Positions 34,950-43,101 of a stretch of 64,000 nucleotides of DNA are shown here, in pieces. The stretch lies in contig CP021423.1 in NCBI GenBank assembly GCA_002162075.1, positions 2,666,001-2,730,000 of the forward strand, given 5' to 3'. This DNA is from Armatimonadetes bacterium Uphvl-Ar1. GTDB lineage: Bacteria; Armatimonadota; Fimbriimonadia; Fimbriimonadales; Fimbriimonadaceae. The translations under genes were made by a program, and so were the position numbers. A model generated the notes under the pieces. That model was not told the origin of the DNA, did not search any database, and saw nothing but the letters and a program-made list of their open reading frames with translations. Every line of letters starts with the position of its first letter. The stretch's first letter is position 1.

Positions 34950-36111
34950 GGTAATGCAAATCGCGTTTCCTCAAGTAGCCGACGTTCGGGTCGCACCTGA
35001 GCGCATTGAATTTGGTGAATGGCGTCAGGTCGGGCGAACGGAACTGTTCTCTGAGTATCGAATGACTTTTCCGTCTGCGGTTCAAACGGATTTCCCAAAA
35101 AATGACTCAATTGAACTTCAGGTGTTTTTACCTGCATCAACATTTGGACGTCCACCCGTCGTGATCTTGCTCCACTTTTGGGGGGCGACCGATAATCTTT
35201 TGGAAAGAGACACGGCCCGCGAGCTAGCGGATCGTGGCATTGCCTCGGTCATAGTGCCATTACCGTTCCACTTGACGAGGACACCCGATGGGTACCGAAG
35301 TGGCGAGCTCGCCATCGTTCCCGACCCCAATCGGCTTCTCCAAACGATGCTCCAATCCGTTTCTGACGTTCGCCGAACGGTAGATTGGATTCAGTCACGT
35401 TCTGAATTCAGTTCCAATGCAATCGGTTTGACCGGAACAAGTCTCGGAGCGATTGTTAGCAGTCTCACTTTTGCGGTGGAACCACGAATCACAGCGGCCA
35501 GTTTTATGCTCGGTGGAGCCGACTTGTCCTACCTCCTTTTGAACTCGTCACGAACAACCGTCCAGCGAAAAATTTTGAGTGATGAAGGTTGGACAGAAGA
35601 AAAGCTCAAGCTTGCACTTGCTCCAATTGAGCCCTTAAACTTTCTAAATCCGTCGGATACCCGTCCGACTTATTTGATCAGTGCTCGCCACGACAACGTC
35701 GTACCGCTCGAATCGAGTTTGAAACTCCAAGCGGCTCTAGGCAATCCTGAATTTCTGCTCCTCGAGACGGGTCACTACGGAGGATTCCTCGTCAAAGATC
35801 GACTCGTTCGATCAATAGCATCGTTTTTTGATTCTTCCCTGCGGGGTCGTCGATTTAATGCGCCAGATAAATTCTATTCACCTACGATCAGGTTCAGTGT
35901 GATGATGGATACAACTACTGGACTGAATCTTGGGGCTGGACTTGACATCTGGAGATCAAATGAGCGAGCGGACATTTTTTTGGCTGGGTATATCACACCG
36001 CGCGGACTCCGGGGCTATTTTGGCTTTCAACTTGGCAATGGCGTATCTTTAGGTGCAATGTTTTCGCGGTCTGGAACGTCTCCTGGATTGGTATGGAGCA
36101 CCATCTTTTAG
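34900..36111 (+). CDS. Secreted alpha/beta hydrolase with C-terminal beta tail
   Basis: A 403-residue protein. The catalytic triad is visible: nucleophile in GLTGTSLGAIV (GxSxG), Asp in ISARHDNVVPLESS and His in ETGHYGGF. It resembles dienelactone hydrolase/acyl-peptidase-type lids. After about residue 320 an 80-residue tail of alternating strands follows (IRFSVMMDTTTGLNLGAGLD; GYFGFQLGNGVSLGAMF), unlike typical hydrolases. I place the start at GTG 34900 because it gives a good signal peptide (KRAIKARAIIFILVLMVMQI) and has a GGGAAAGG motif upstream. ATG 34948/34954 would lack the leader. With GTG, it overlaps the divergent repeat-protein gene by 50 bp. Confidence 0.82.
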   Translation: MKRAIKARAIIFILVLMVMQIAFPQVADVRVAPERIEFGEWRQVGRTELFSEYRMTFPSAVQTDFPKNDSIELQVFLPASTFGRPPVVILLHFWGATDNLLERDTARELADRGIASVIVPLPFHLTRTPDGYRSGELAIVPDPNRLLQTMLQSVSDVRRTVDWIQSRSEFSSNAIGLTGTSLGAIVSSLTFAVEPRITAASFMLGGADLSYLLLNSSRTTVQRKILSDEGWTEEKLKLALAPIEPLNFLNPSDTRPTYLISARHDNVVPLESSLKLQAALGNPEFLLLETGHYGGFLVKDRLVRSIASFFDSSLRGRRFNAPDKFYSPTIRFSVMMDTTTGLNLGAGLDIWRSNERADIFLAGYITPRGLRGYFGFQLGNGVSLGAMFSRSGTSPGLVWSTIF

Positions 36112-36875
36112 ATCAACTCACGGAAGTTGCGCGTGAGAACGTGCTTCAAACTTACTATTCACTTGCTCAAGCACTCCCAGAAACGGAGTTTGAAAAGCGG
36201 GAAGGGTACACCCGAGTACGCGGTTCTTGGCCGCTCTCGTTTTGTCATTTTGCGGGCGAATTTGATTCACGCCGGGACCCTGATGTTTTGGCCCGTGAGC
36301 TGAAATCTGAATCTCAGACCAAGGACGGGCTTTGGGTTTTTGTTATGCCTGGTGATGAACCGGCCGGGCTACGAAATGCTCTCCTGGACAATGGCTTCTC
36401 ACTTCGGCAATGTCTTTGCCTTATGGGGAACAGATCCCCTGGTTCCGACACTCTGCGCATTGAGGCAGCCACCGATGCCGATTCCCGTATGAGAATCGGA
36501 AACTTTATGGCTGAGCAGTTTTTTCCGTTTTCTCCATCGAATTCGCGATCTCTCGTCGCCCGAAGTACTGCACTTTCGGTAAGTGATCTAGTCTATTCAG
36601 GCTCTATTTCTGAACCAGATGCGGCGATGATGTTGAGCCGATCCAAAAGAGGGGTGGGCTTGTACAACTTATGTGTTAGAAAGGATCTTCGAGGAAATGG
36701 ACTCGGCAACAAATTTGTTGGAAGCGCCTTGCGATTGGCTGATCAGTACGGATTGCCGCTCACGCTTCAATGTCACGCGAGCCTCCGAGATTGGTACGGC
36801 TCGATAGGATTTCAACAAATCGGAACTGTTCACGCATTTTTTTCTGGTGGAAAGGGACGATCTGATATATTATAG
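36093..36875 (+). CDS. GNAT-family N-acetyltransferase-like protein
   Basis: A 260-residue protein. The C-terminal 90 residues carry the acetyl-CoA site: GLYNLCVRKDLRGNGLG (RxxGxG) and later DWYGSIGFQQIGTVHAFF, the typical final strands. The N-terminal half may be a second degenerate GNAT fold (DGLWVFVMPGDEPAGLRNAL, LLDNGFSLRQCLCL). Substrate unknown. Start ATG 36093 overlaps the hydrolase gene by 19 bp, so the two are probably co-translated. Confidence 0.8.
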   Translation: MEHHLLDQLTEVARENVLQTYYSLAQALPETEFEKREGYTRVRGSWPLSFCHFAGEFDSRRDPDVLARELKSESQTKDGLWVFVMPGDEPAGLRNALLDNGFSLRQCLCLMGNRSPGSDTLRIEAATDADSRMRIGNFMAEQFFPFSPSNSRSLVARSTALSVSDLVYSGSISEPDAAMMLSRSKRGVGLYNLCVRKDLRGNGLGNKFVGSALRLADQYGLPLTLQCHASLRDWYGSIGFQQIGTVHAFFSGGKGRSDIL

Positions 36876-36898
36876 GGGTTGTACGAACGGGGATCGGA

Positions 36899-37765
36899 AT
36901 GAACCCAAAGCGCGGATTCAGCTTAATTGAGCTTTTGGTGGTGATTGCAATAATTGCCACGATTGCGGCAATTATTCTTCCTGTTTTTTCGCAAGCGAAA
37001 CTGCGGGCGCATCAGTACGCCTGGATCGATTCAGCCCGAAAAGTTAATTTAGCGGTTCAGATTTACACAGACGATTACGACGGATACGCGATGTTGGCTC
37101 GCCAAAACACCGAAGAATCGGCACATTCCGGAAATGATCGGACTTGGGTGCAGTCGCTCATGCCGTATACGAGGGGTATTGAACAGTTCTTTTGCCCGAT
37201 AGATTCAACCCGACCGTCTCAACTGAGTTTGATGGATCCCGATTTAACTCCCAATGATCCGTCGGCGCGTTACTACCAATTGTCGCAACGCTCTAATTTT
37301 GGATACAACTACGCTTACTTTTCGCCGATCTTTCGCCAGGGAGCTTCCTGGACAATTGATCCTCGGTCAAGTTCCTCGATTCAAGCTCCATCCGAAACAT
37401 TGATTTTTGGAGAATCAGCATGGGAAGTTAAGAACGGAGTGCCGTCTGGGGGCGGCAACTACTTGATTCGACCGCCATGTCGGTTTGTCTCGGTCAGTGA
37501 GCAAGTTATTGACAGTTTTGGCTTACCGGGGAAAAACAACAATCAACTTTATCTCGGAGGCGATGTTTGGACGACTAAACATGAGCCTTGGCAAAGTGTT
37601 TCTGGAGGCTTATTCCCGTGGTTCAAAACGAAGATCACAATTGCTTTCGCGGACGGTCATGTCAAGGCAATGAATCCGAAGTCAATACGCAATGGTTGTG
37701 ATGTGCGACCGGAGTGGTCGGGGTTCATTTTTGACCTTAAGAGTTATATTTGGGATTTGAACTAG
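36899..37765 (+). CDS. Prepilin-like protein with H-X9-DG type C-terminal domain
   Basis: A 288-residue type IV pilin-like protein. The N-methylation motif is RGFSLIELLVVIAII, with the conserved Glu at +5 after the cleavage site, then a hydrophobic helix continuing to AAIILPVFSQAKLRA. The distal part ends with FADGHVKAMNPKS, the H-X9-DG-type signature of a large family in Armatimonadota and Planctomycetes. Processed by a prepilin peptidase; the function of these abundant pseudopilins is unknown. Start ATG 36899; a TATATTAT stretch at 36866-36873 may contain a -10 box. It is one of the taxonomic pointers of the window. Confidence 0.92.
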   Translation: MNPKRGFSLIELLVVIAIIATIAAIILPVFSQAKLRAHQYAWIDSARKVNLAVQIYTDDYDGYAMLARQNTEESAHSGNDRTWVQSLMPYTRGIEQFFCPIDSTRPSQLSLMDPDLTPNDPSARYYQLSQRSNFGYNYAYFSPIFRQGASWTIDPRSSSSIQAPSETLIFGESAWEVKNGVPSGGGNYLIRPPCRFVSVSEQVIDSFGLPGKNNNQLYLGGDVWTTKHEPWQSVSGGLFPWFKTKITIAFADGHVKAMNPKSIRNGCDVRPEWSGFIFDLKSYIWDLN

Positions 37766-37826
37766 GTACGGGGGCGGTTCGTCCCGGGCTTTCAAGTCAC
37801 CTCACGAACATAATTCAATTAGCGCT

Positions 37827-38753
37827 ATGAAGGTCAGCATTATAGGTGGCGGTGGTCGAGTCGGTTCAGACGCGGCATTCGCCCTTCAACTCGGTGGAAT
37901 TGTTAAAGAGATTGCTCTCAACGACGTAAATGAGGACTTGGCGGCTGGTGAAGCGCTTGATCTTCGACACGGCTCAAGCCTGCTTAACAACCAAGTGATC
38001 ACGAGTGGTGATTACGGTGTAGTAGACGGGAGCGACTGTGTTGTCATTACGGCGGGACTGCGACGCAAACCCGACGAAAGTCGATTGGATTTGATCAACC
38101 GAAACGTTGGTTTGTTTAATGGGATTCTGGACAATTTGAAGAATGTTAAGCTGAATGATGGAGCCACTATCCTGGTTGTGTCGAACCCGGTTGACATTTT
38201 GACCCACTTGACTGTCCAAGCAGGGTTGGTTCCTGCGGGTCAAGTTCTCGGATTGGGGACAGTTTTGGATACGGCACGCTTCCGAAGTTTGCTCGCAGAT
38301 CACTTCAAGGTTGGAGCGGCCGATGTGAAAGCGCTGATCTTGGGTGAGCATGGTGATTCCATGGTTCCAATTTGGAGCAGCGCAACGATCAATGGTGTGA
38401 GCATGCACTCTATTCCTGGATTCACTTCGGAATTGGGATCTCAAATTTTTGAATCAACGAAGAAATCTGGTGCGACCGTTATTGCCCAAAAGGGTGGAGC
38501 AGGGCGAGCAGTTGGTGTGTCAATCAAAGAAGTGGTTGAAGCGATTGCCCTTGATAACCACAAGTTGCTTCCAGTGAGTGCGGCACAGACAGGGAAATTA
38601 GGGATTTCAGACATTTCCCTTTCGTTGCCAACGGTGGTTGGTCGGCACGGAGTCGTTGATATCTACGAACCAGCTGTAACTGATTCTGAGCGAGAGCTTC
38701 TTCTGAAGAGTGCAGCGGCTCTCAAAGAGACATTTGCCCTCGTACAAGGCTAG
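37827..38753 (+). CDS. mdh: Malate dehydrogenase (LDH-like family)
   Basis: A 308-residue NAD-dependent 2-hydroxyacid dehydrogenase. The Rossmann motif is IIGGGGRVGSDAAF. The substrate loop reads AGLRRKPDESRLDL, with Arg at the position that is Gln in lactate dehydrogenases, which favours malate. The catalytic His region is LGEHGDSMVPIWS, closer to lactate dehydrogenases. The enzyme is thus of the LDH-like malate dehydrogenase type (oxaloacetate/malate, TCA cycle). Start ATG 37827 with CATAAT 12 nt upstream. Closed by a strong hairpin at 38782-38815. Lactate activity cannot be ruled out. Confidence 0.9.
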   Translation: MKVSIIGGGGRVGSDAAFALQLGGIVKEIALNDVNEDLAAGEALDLRHGSSLLNNQVITSGDYGVVDGSDCVVITAGLRRKPDESRLDLINRNVGLFNGILDNLKNVKLNDGATILVVSNPVDILTHLTVQAGLVPAGQVLGLGTVLDTARFRSLLADHFKVGAADVKALILGEHGDSMVPIWSSATINGVSMHSIPGFTSELGSQIFESTKKSGATVIAQKGGAGRAVGVSIKEVVEAIALDNHKLLPVSAAQTGKLGISDISLSLPTVVGRHGVVDIYEPAVTDSERELLLKSAAALKETFALVQG

Positions 38754-38781
38754 ATCGTCGTTCGTTCGGCATTGTAAAGAA

Positions 38782-38815
38782 ATTGAGTCAGGAGACCTGT
38801 TCTTCCTGACTCAAT
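38782..38815 (+). terminator. Hairpin terminator after malate dehydrogenase
   Basis: ATTGAGTCAGGA pairs perfectly with TCCTGACTCAAT (12 bp) around a 10-nt loop. It is followed by GTATTTTATG, a short T stretch. It lies 28 bp after the stop codon. Confidence 0.8.
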
Positions 38816-38864
38816 GTATTTTATGGAACTTCTTAGATTCAACTAGCCCGTAATAACCCTTCGT

Positions 38865-39209
38865 ATGAGGCTAGGGCACATTGAGCTTTTTTGCAAGAAT
38901 TGCGACAAAACTCAAGCGTTTTATGTCGATTCTCTGGGGTTTGAGGTCACCGAAGTGCAGGGTGGCCAATACGTGTGGCTGAGGTCAGATGGGTTCGAAA
39001 TACTGCTTCGTCCAGGGAACGCCGTGCGCGTACATGCAGACTATTCAAGGTCTGGACAAGCATTAGTCATATATTGTAGTGATCTAGAAGAATTATCTGA
39101 ATCACTCAAACGGCAACGTGTGGACTTCGGTACTCCGGATGGTTCGCCAGATTGCATTACTTTTAAGGATCCGGACGGTCGATGGATTCAAGCTGTCGAG
39201 TCCATCTAG
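38865..39209 (+). CDS. VOC-superfamily (glyoxalase-like) protein
   Basis: A 114-residue single-domain vicinal-oxygen-chelate protein. It starts LGHIELFCKNCDKTQAFYVD, with the first metal-ligand His and the typical helix. The second half ends CITFKDPDGRWIQAVE, the standard FxDPdGN strand. Members are glyoxalases, dioxygenases or antibiotic-resistance proteins; none can be chosen here. Single gene after the mdh terminator. Confidence 0.85.
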   Translation: MRLGHIELFCKNCDKTQAFYVDSLGFEVTEVQGGQYVWLRSDGFEILLRPGNAVRVHADYSRSGQALVIYCSDLEELSESLKRQRVDFGTPDGSPDCITFKDPDGRWIQAVESI

Positions 39210-39277
39210 ACCCGATTTGTAGAACATTCGGAACTAATAAACGTCTTTTCCGATACTGGTTGGTACGAGGTGACTCA

Positions 39278-39511
39278 ATGAAGATTCGGGATTTTGAAAG
39301 CGGACGAGCCCTAAATGATGTGGATATCATATTGACTCGTGAGGAAGTGGAAGAGTTGGCAATCTACTTGAACCGACTCCTTCAAAACCCTGAGCTGAAG
39401 TCCGTTCACGTGAGTCGCATAGAAGGGATGACACTTGCCGCAGAGGTTTCGGTGACGTTGGATTTGCAACCAGCTTCGCACCAAGCTACTCATTCGCATC
39501 ACTCGATTTAA
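39278..39511 (+). CDS. Small hypothetical protein
   Basis: A 77-residue protein of unknown family. The core is FESGRALNDVDIILTREEVE and LAIYLNRLLQNPELKSVHVS, a mixed alpha/beta pattern. It ends in a His-rich tail (SHQATHSHHSI). Start ATG 39278 is preceded by GAGGTGA at good spacing; the frame upstream overlaps the VOC gene. The last 26 bp overlap the convergent DUF5107-like gene. Confidence 0.65.
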   Translation: MKIRDFESGRALNDVDIILTREEVEELAIYLNRLLQNPELKSVHVSRIEGMTLAAEVSVTLDLQPASHQATHSHHSI

Positions 39512-41153
39512 CGAGCTTGTTCAGTTGATTGAGCCGATCAGCCTGAGGAAATCGATTTGACAAAGTCGCCACGGCTGATACTTCAATTTTGCGGCTTGGA
39601 AATGGAGGTAACCACGGTTCCTTTTCAGCGAAAGCAACATGTTCCGCGGCTGTTGCCTCCATGCCTGGTCGGTTGAGCAGTGCGTAGGCAAGCAGCAACC
39701 TGATGATTGCGTTCTCCTGATGCCTCAGAAGTTCGTCGGCAAGCCGAGCCATGCCTAAGAGCAAACGATTCTGAAGGTATGTACCGACAACACCCGAAGC
39801 AATTTCTGGTTGCGCGGCGATAGAAGCTAGCAGAGGATTTGGCTCTTTGCCTGCGGCTTGGGGCGTATTCAAAAATGCCTCGGCTTTGAGAAGTGGCTCG
39901 AGAGGAGCCAGGTAGTGAGCGTTTGGCAATTCGATGTCCGAATCCTGAGGTTCTTGCCCGTGTTCTCGACGAAGGGAGGCTTTGAGCCACCAGCCCAAGG
40001 CATCATCAGCAAGGTAAGCAAGATACCGTTCCATCAGGTCGTCGGCTTCTTCGGCTGATTTTGTAAGGAAAGCCTGGTTCTGTAGCCCAAAAGCTTCAGC
40101 GCCAGGGATATGGCGAAACACTTGCCGATCAAAGTTTTCAGAGAGGGTGAGTTGATCAAGAATTTCGTGCGGAAAATCAACCCAGGGTTGTGTTTCGACT
40201 TGCCTCTTATTCGGCCAAGTGAGAATCTGTTGCTTGCTTGCGTCTCGAACAACGACCCCTTCAATTTTTCCGGAAAATTCTGTGACCGAGAACGAAACGG
40301 GCGCGCCAGGTGAAAGAGTGAGTTGAGATTCTAGGGTTTGTCCATCAACGGAAAGAAAAACCTTTGCTCCTTCAATATCTTCGTGAGCCTGGATGGCAAG
40401 CTCAGAATCCGATAAACCGACCGAAAGTTGGGACGAAGCTGCAATGCATGTAGACAGATTCGAGTACGGCAGAATTTCTACACGCCATTCATCCATGCGA
40501 TGACCTGCGAGCCTGCCGCTTTTTGGCATTGTAGAGAATTCCCCGGACTCTTGAACAATAAAACGGTTTTGAGAATCAATAACGGAGAGCCCAAATGAAT
40601 CAGAAGCGTCTTGGCACCAGATTTTGATTCCAGACCGGGCTGGCAAAGATTGCCATCGTCGGTTCTGGATGCGCTGTTCCACTACGATTCCAGCGCGGTG
40701 AGGAGCAAGCGTTATCACTCCGTGCCAGCTCAAGTCTCCAACCCAAGAATGGAGGAAAACCGCGATCTTGCCATCTTTGCCTCCAGATTCTTTGATTCGA
40801 TAGTCAACGTGGGCGAGCGAGTCTAAACGCTCGACTCCAGCAAGAAACTCAATTCCAAACGGTAATTCGACCCCACGGATGCCACCAGGACGGAGCGGGA
40901 GTTGATCAGGAATTGCGATGATGTCTGTATCCGTTCGTAAATCCCTGAGAGCCAGGATTCTTCCCCCGAGAGAAGGTGCAATTGCAAGTTGTGTGAGTTC
41001 ATTGCTCATCCAGATGAGCGGAATTTGGACTTCAGAAATTTGCTCCTCAAGAATGAGGGGAACATAGGGGTAACAGTTCGGTGCATTCAGGGGCATCGAC
41101 TCTGCCCGCACGGTCGGAGACAGCAGATTGACAAAGTCCTCAGTAATTTTCAT
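39486..41153 (-). CDS. DUF5107-like (aldose-epimerase-fold) protein with helical C-terminus
   Basis: A 555-residue protein. The N-terminus YPYVPLILEEQISEVQIPLI and ELTQLAIAPSLGGRILALRD match the DUF5107 pattern (NEYLxxxxLPxLGGRIxxxxD), a galactose-mutarotase-like beta-sandwich. VERLDSLAHVDYRIKES and GIVVEQRIQNRRWQSLPA follow. From about residue 370 on the sequence is helical, with TPR-like pieces (ADDLMERYLAYLADDALGWW; RLLLAYALLNRPGME), as in longer members. Probably acts on or binds carbohydrates. Start ATG 41153 has AAGGA 9 nt upstream. No signal peptide. Confidence 0.75.
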   Translation of the reverse strand: MKITEDFVNLLSPTVRAESMPLNAPNCYPYVPLILEEQISEVQIPLIWMSNELTQLAIAPSLGGRILALRDLRTDTDIIAIPDQLPLRPGGIRGVELPFGIEFLAGVERLDSLAHVDYRIKESGGKDGKIAVFLHSWVGDLSWHGVITLAPHRAGIVVEQRIQNRRWQSLPARSGIKIWCQDASDSFGLSVIDSQNRFIVQESGEFSTMPKSGRLAGHRMDEWRVEILPYSNLSTCIAASSQLSVGLSDSELAIQAHEDIEGAKVFLSVDGQTLESQLTLSPGAPVSFSVTEFSGKIEGVVVRDASKQQILTWPNKRQVETQPWVDFPHEILDQLTLSENFDRQVFRHIPGAEAFGLQNQAFLTKSAEEADDLMERYLAYLADDALGWWLKASLRREHGQEPQDSDIELPNAHYLAPLEPLLKAEAFLNTPQAAGKEPNPLLASIAAQPEIASGVVGTYLQNRLLLGMARLADELLRHQENAIIRLLLAYALLNRPGMEATAAEHVAFAEKEPWLPPFPSRKIEVSAVATLSNRFPQADRLNQLNKLVKSSDANE

Positions 41154-41247
41154 GTGCAGGAATCCTTCAGTTTGGTGAAACGTTGGTCAAAATAGCAGGT
41201 AGGGAAACCTCATTGCCGCTGGTCCCAAGCCGAGCGGTAGGAAAATT

Positions 41248-41655
41248 ATGGCTTCATCGTTCTTGACCTTCGTGACAAAGTGGCTTTGTGTACCTGCCGG
41301 AATGGTGGCAGTTGGCTACTTCGGGCTCGGGCCGCAAATCGGTAACAACGCGGCCTTTCAAGCTCGCGTTGAACCGGTCAAGGAAATTATTGGAGACGCG
41401 GCGGAAGTTTTGCCCCGAGAACAAGAGCCGGCAAAACCGAAAGGCAAGTTTGATAGCGTCAAAGTCAAAGTTGATGTAACGGAAGACGACCGGAAGAAGC
41501 CGGATTCAAATAGCGAAGTTCAGAAGCGACCTGACTATTTCACGCCGGAAGCAGCCGGAGACACCTACGAAGAGATTCCTGAACTTCCAGACACTCCAGA
41601 ATCAACAACTCCGGATCCGACATCTGAGCCAATTCCTGATACCGGCGGCTGGTGA
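41248..41655 (+). CDS. Small anchored protein with acidic/Pro-rich tail
   Basis: A 135-residue protein of unknown family. One N-terminal hydrophobic segment (FLTFVTKWLCVPAGMVAVGY) serves as anchor or uncleaved signal. The rest is hydrophilic and rich in Glu, Pro, Asp and Thr (PELPDTPESTTPDPTSEP), probably disordered, ending TGGW. It lies between two minus-strand genes and its stop is 1 bp from the end of tatD. AGGA occurs just before the ATG. Confidence 0.65.
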   Translation: MASSFLTFVTKWLCVPAGMVAVGYFGLGPQIGNNAAFQARVEPVKEIIGDAAEVLPREQEPAKPKGKFDSVKVKVDVTEDDRKKPDSNSEVQKRPDYFTPEAAGDTYEEIPELPDTPESTTPDPTSEPIPDTGGW

Positions 41656-41656
41656 T

Positions 41657-42412
41657 TTAGATTCGGAAAAAGTCTTGAGCCACTTGAGTAGTTGCCTGCC
41701 CAACTGTATCAGGTGAAACTCCAAAAACCTCGGCAACGCGATCTCTGATATAGCCAAGATATTTGGGGTGGTTTGGCTTTCCTCGGAACGGTACAGGGCT
41801 AAGCCACGGAGCGTCGGTCTCTAGGACGAGTCGATTGAGTCCGATCTTTGGTAAGAGCCTTCGTAAATCATCGGCTTTGTTGTAAGTCACCGGACCATCA
41901 ACGCCAAAGATTGAGTCGAGTGCCAATGCCCGGCTGAGGTCGTCTTCTGTTCCGGCAAAACAATGAAACAAATAAGGCTGGATCGGCCTTGATTCGAGAA
42001 CGTCAAGAAGCGCGGAATATGCTTCACGGCAATGAAATACAACAGGCATGTTGAGCGCATTTGCAAGATCAAGATGGTCAATGAGGCAATCATATTGCTG
42101 CTTGGGAGTGGAGAAATCCCAATGAAAGTCGTACCCAATTTCGCCAATCGCAACTGCTTTTGGGTGAGCAGCTAACACTTCGATGGCCTTGAGCTTGCTC
42201 GAGTCGTATTTAGCGGCTGAAGTAGGGTGCCATCCCACAACTGCGTAGACTTCACGGTGCTTCTCGGCAATCTCAATAGCGATGCGACTCCAATCCTCGT
42301 CAATACCAACGACGATGAGTTTCTCGACTCCAGCTTCGATCGCTTCCCGAATAGCTAAATCTGGGTTGGGGAAAGCTTCTTGATCATTGAGGTGGCAATG
42401 AGTGTCAATCAT
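41657..42412 (-). CDS. tatD: TatD-family metal-dependent hydrolase
   Basis: A 251-residue TIM-barrel deoxyribonuclease-type protein. Metal ligands are visible in order: DTHCHLND, GEIGYDFHW, VVFHCREAY, LFHCFAGTE and VLETDAPWLSP. TatD proteins degrade DNA ends or act in RNA/DNA quality control. Length is normal. Single minus-strand gene flanked by two plus-strand genes. Confidence 0.95.
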   Translation of the reverse strand: MIDTHCHLNDQEAFPNPDLAIREAIEAGVEKLIVVGIDEDWSRIAIEIAEKHREVYAVVGWHPTSAAKYDSSKLKAIEVLAAHPKAVAIGEIGYDFHWDFSTPKQQYDCLIDHLDLANALNMPVVFHCREAYSALLDVLESRPIQPYLFHCFAGTEDDLSRALALDSIFGVDGPVTYNKADDLRRLLPKIGLNRLVLETDAPWLSPVPFRGKPNHPKYLGYIRDRVAEVFGVSPDTVGQATTQVAQDFFRI

Positions 42413-42503
42413 GTGGAATTTGAGTTAAGATTGTGTTGCTGAAGCCAAAAGGAACAAAACCGAGTTGGAGTGAATTCCGTAGAATCGGCAGAAAGCAAAC
42501 GCA

Positions 42504-43094
42504 ATGCTCACACTTTACGTTATCACGGGGATCATTGGACTGGGGCTGATTATCTTTTCAGCAATCGGGGGAATGGGGGATGGTCATGGCGATTTGAGCC
42601 ACGATGCCGATGTTTCACACGATGTTGGCTCTGACCATGGTTTGGAAGCACATGATGTCGCCCATTCCGGAGATTTTTGGCTTCCCTTTTTTAGCTTGAG
42701 ATTCTGGACATACTTTTTTGGAGGATTCGGAGGATTTGGAACACTTCTCACTTTTTTGAAGATCAGTTCTGAGCCAATCCGAATGTTTGCGGCTTTAGGA
42801 GTTGGTTTAGTCGTTGGGACTGCCGCGGCCACGATCATGCGCATTCTGATTCGCAATCAGATCAGCCACTCTATTTCGGATGGAGATTTTGTGGGAGTGA
42901 TCGCCAAAGTTCTTGTAAGCCCCGCCGATAACAACCCGGGCAAAATCCGAGTTGAAGTTAAGGATGAATCGATCGATTTGTTGGCCATTCCAATGGAAGG
43001 TCATCAGATTCGGTCCGGAGACGAAGTCGTGATTGTTTCTGTGGAAGGGTCAACCGTAACCGTGGCCCAGTCAGAACAGTACTTAAATAGTTAG
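42504..43094 (+). CDS. YqiJ/NfeD-like OB-fold membrane protein
   Basis: A 196-residue protein. Its first membrane segment is TLYVITGIIGLGLIIFSAIG. Residues 25-56 form a striking His/Asp-rich loop (DGHGDLSHDADVSHDVGSDH), then two more membrane segments follow (FWTYFFGGFGGFGTLLTF; MFAALGVGLVVGTAAATI). The C-terminal OB fold begins DGDFVGVIAKVLVSPADN. It resembles E. coli YqiJ, the partner of flotillin YqiK, and the NfeD family. It is followed by two flotillin genes at 8-bp and 0-bp spacing. A TAGAAT box lies 18 nt before the ATG. Probably anchors or regulates flotillin assemblies. Confidence 0.85.
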   Translation: MLTLYVITGIIGLGLIIFSAIGGMGDGHGDLSHDADVSHDVGSDHGLEAHDVAHSGDFWLPFFSLRFWTYFFGGFGGFGTLLTFLKISSEPIRMFAALGVGLVVGTAAATIMRILIRNQISHSISDGDFVGVIAKVLVSPADNNPGKIRVEVKDESIDLLAIPMEGHQIRSGDEVVIVSVEGSTVTVAQSEQYLNS

Positions 43095-43101
43095 GAAACA
43101 A

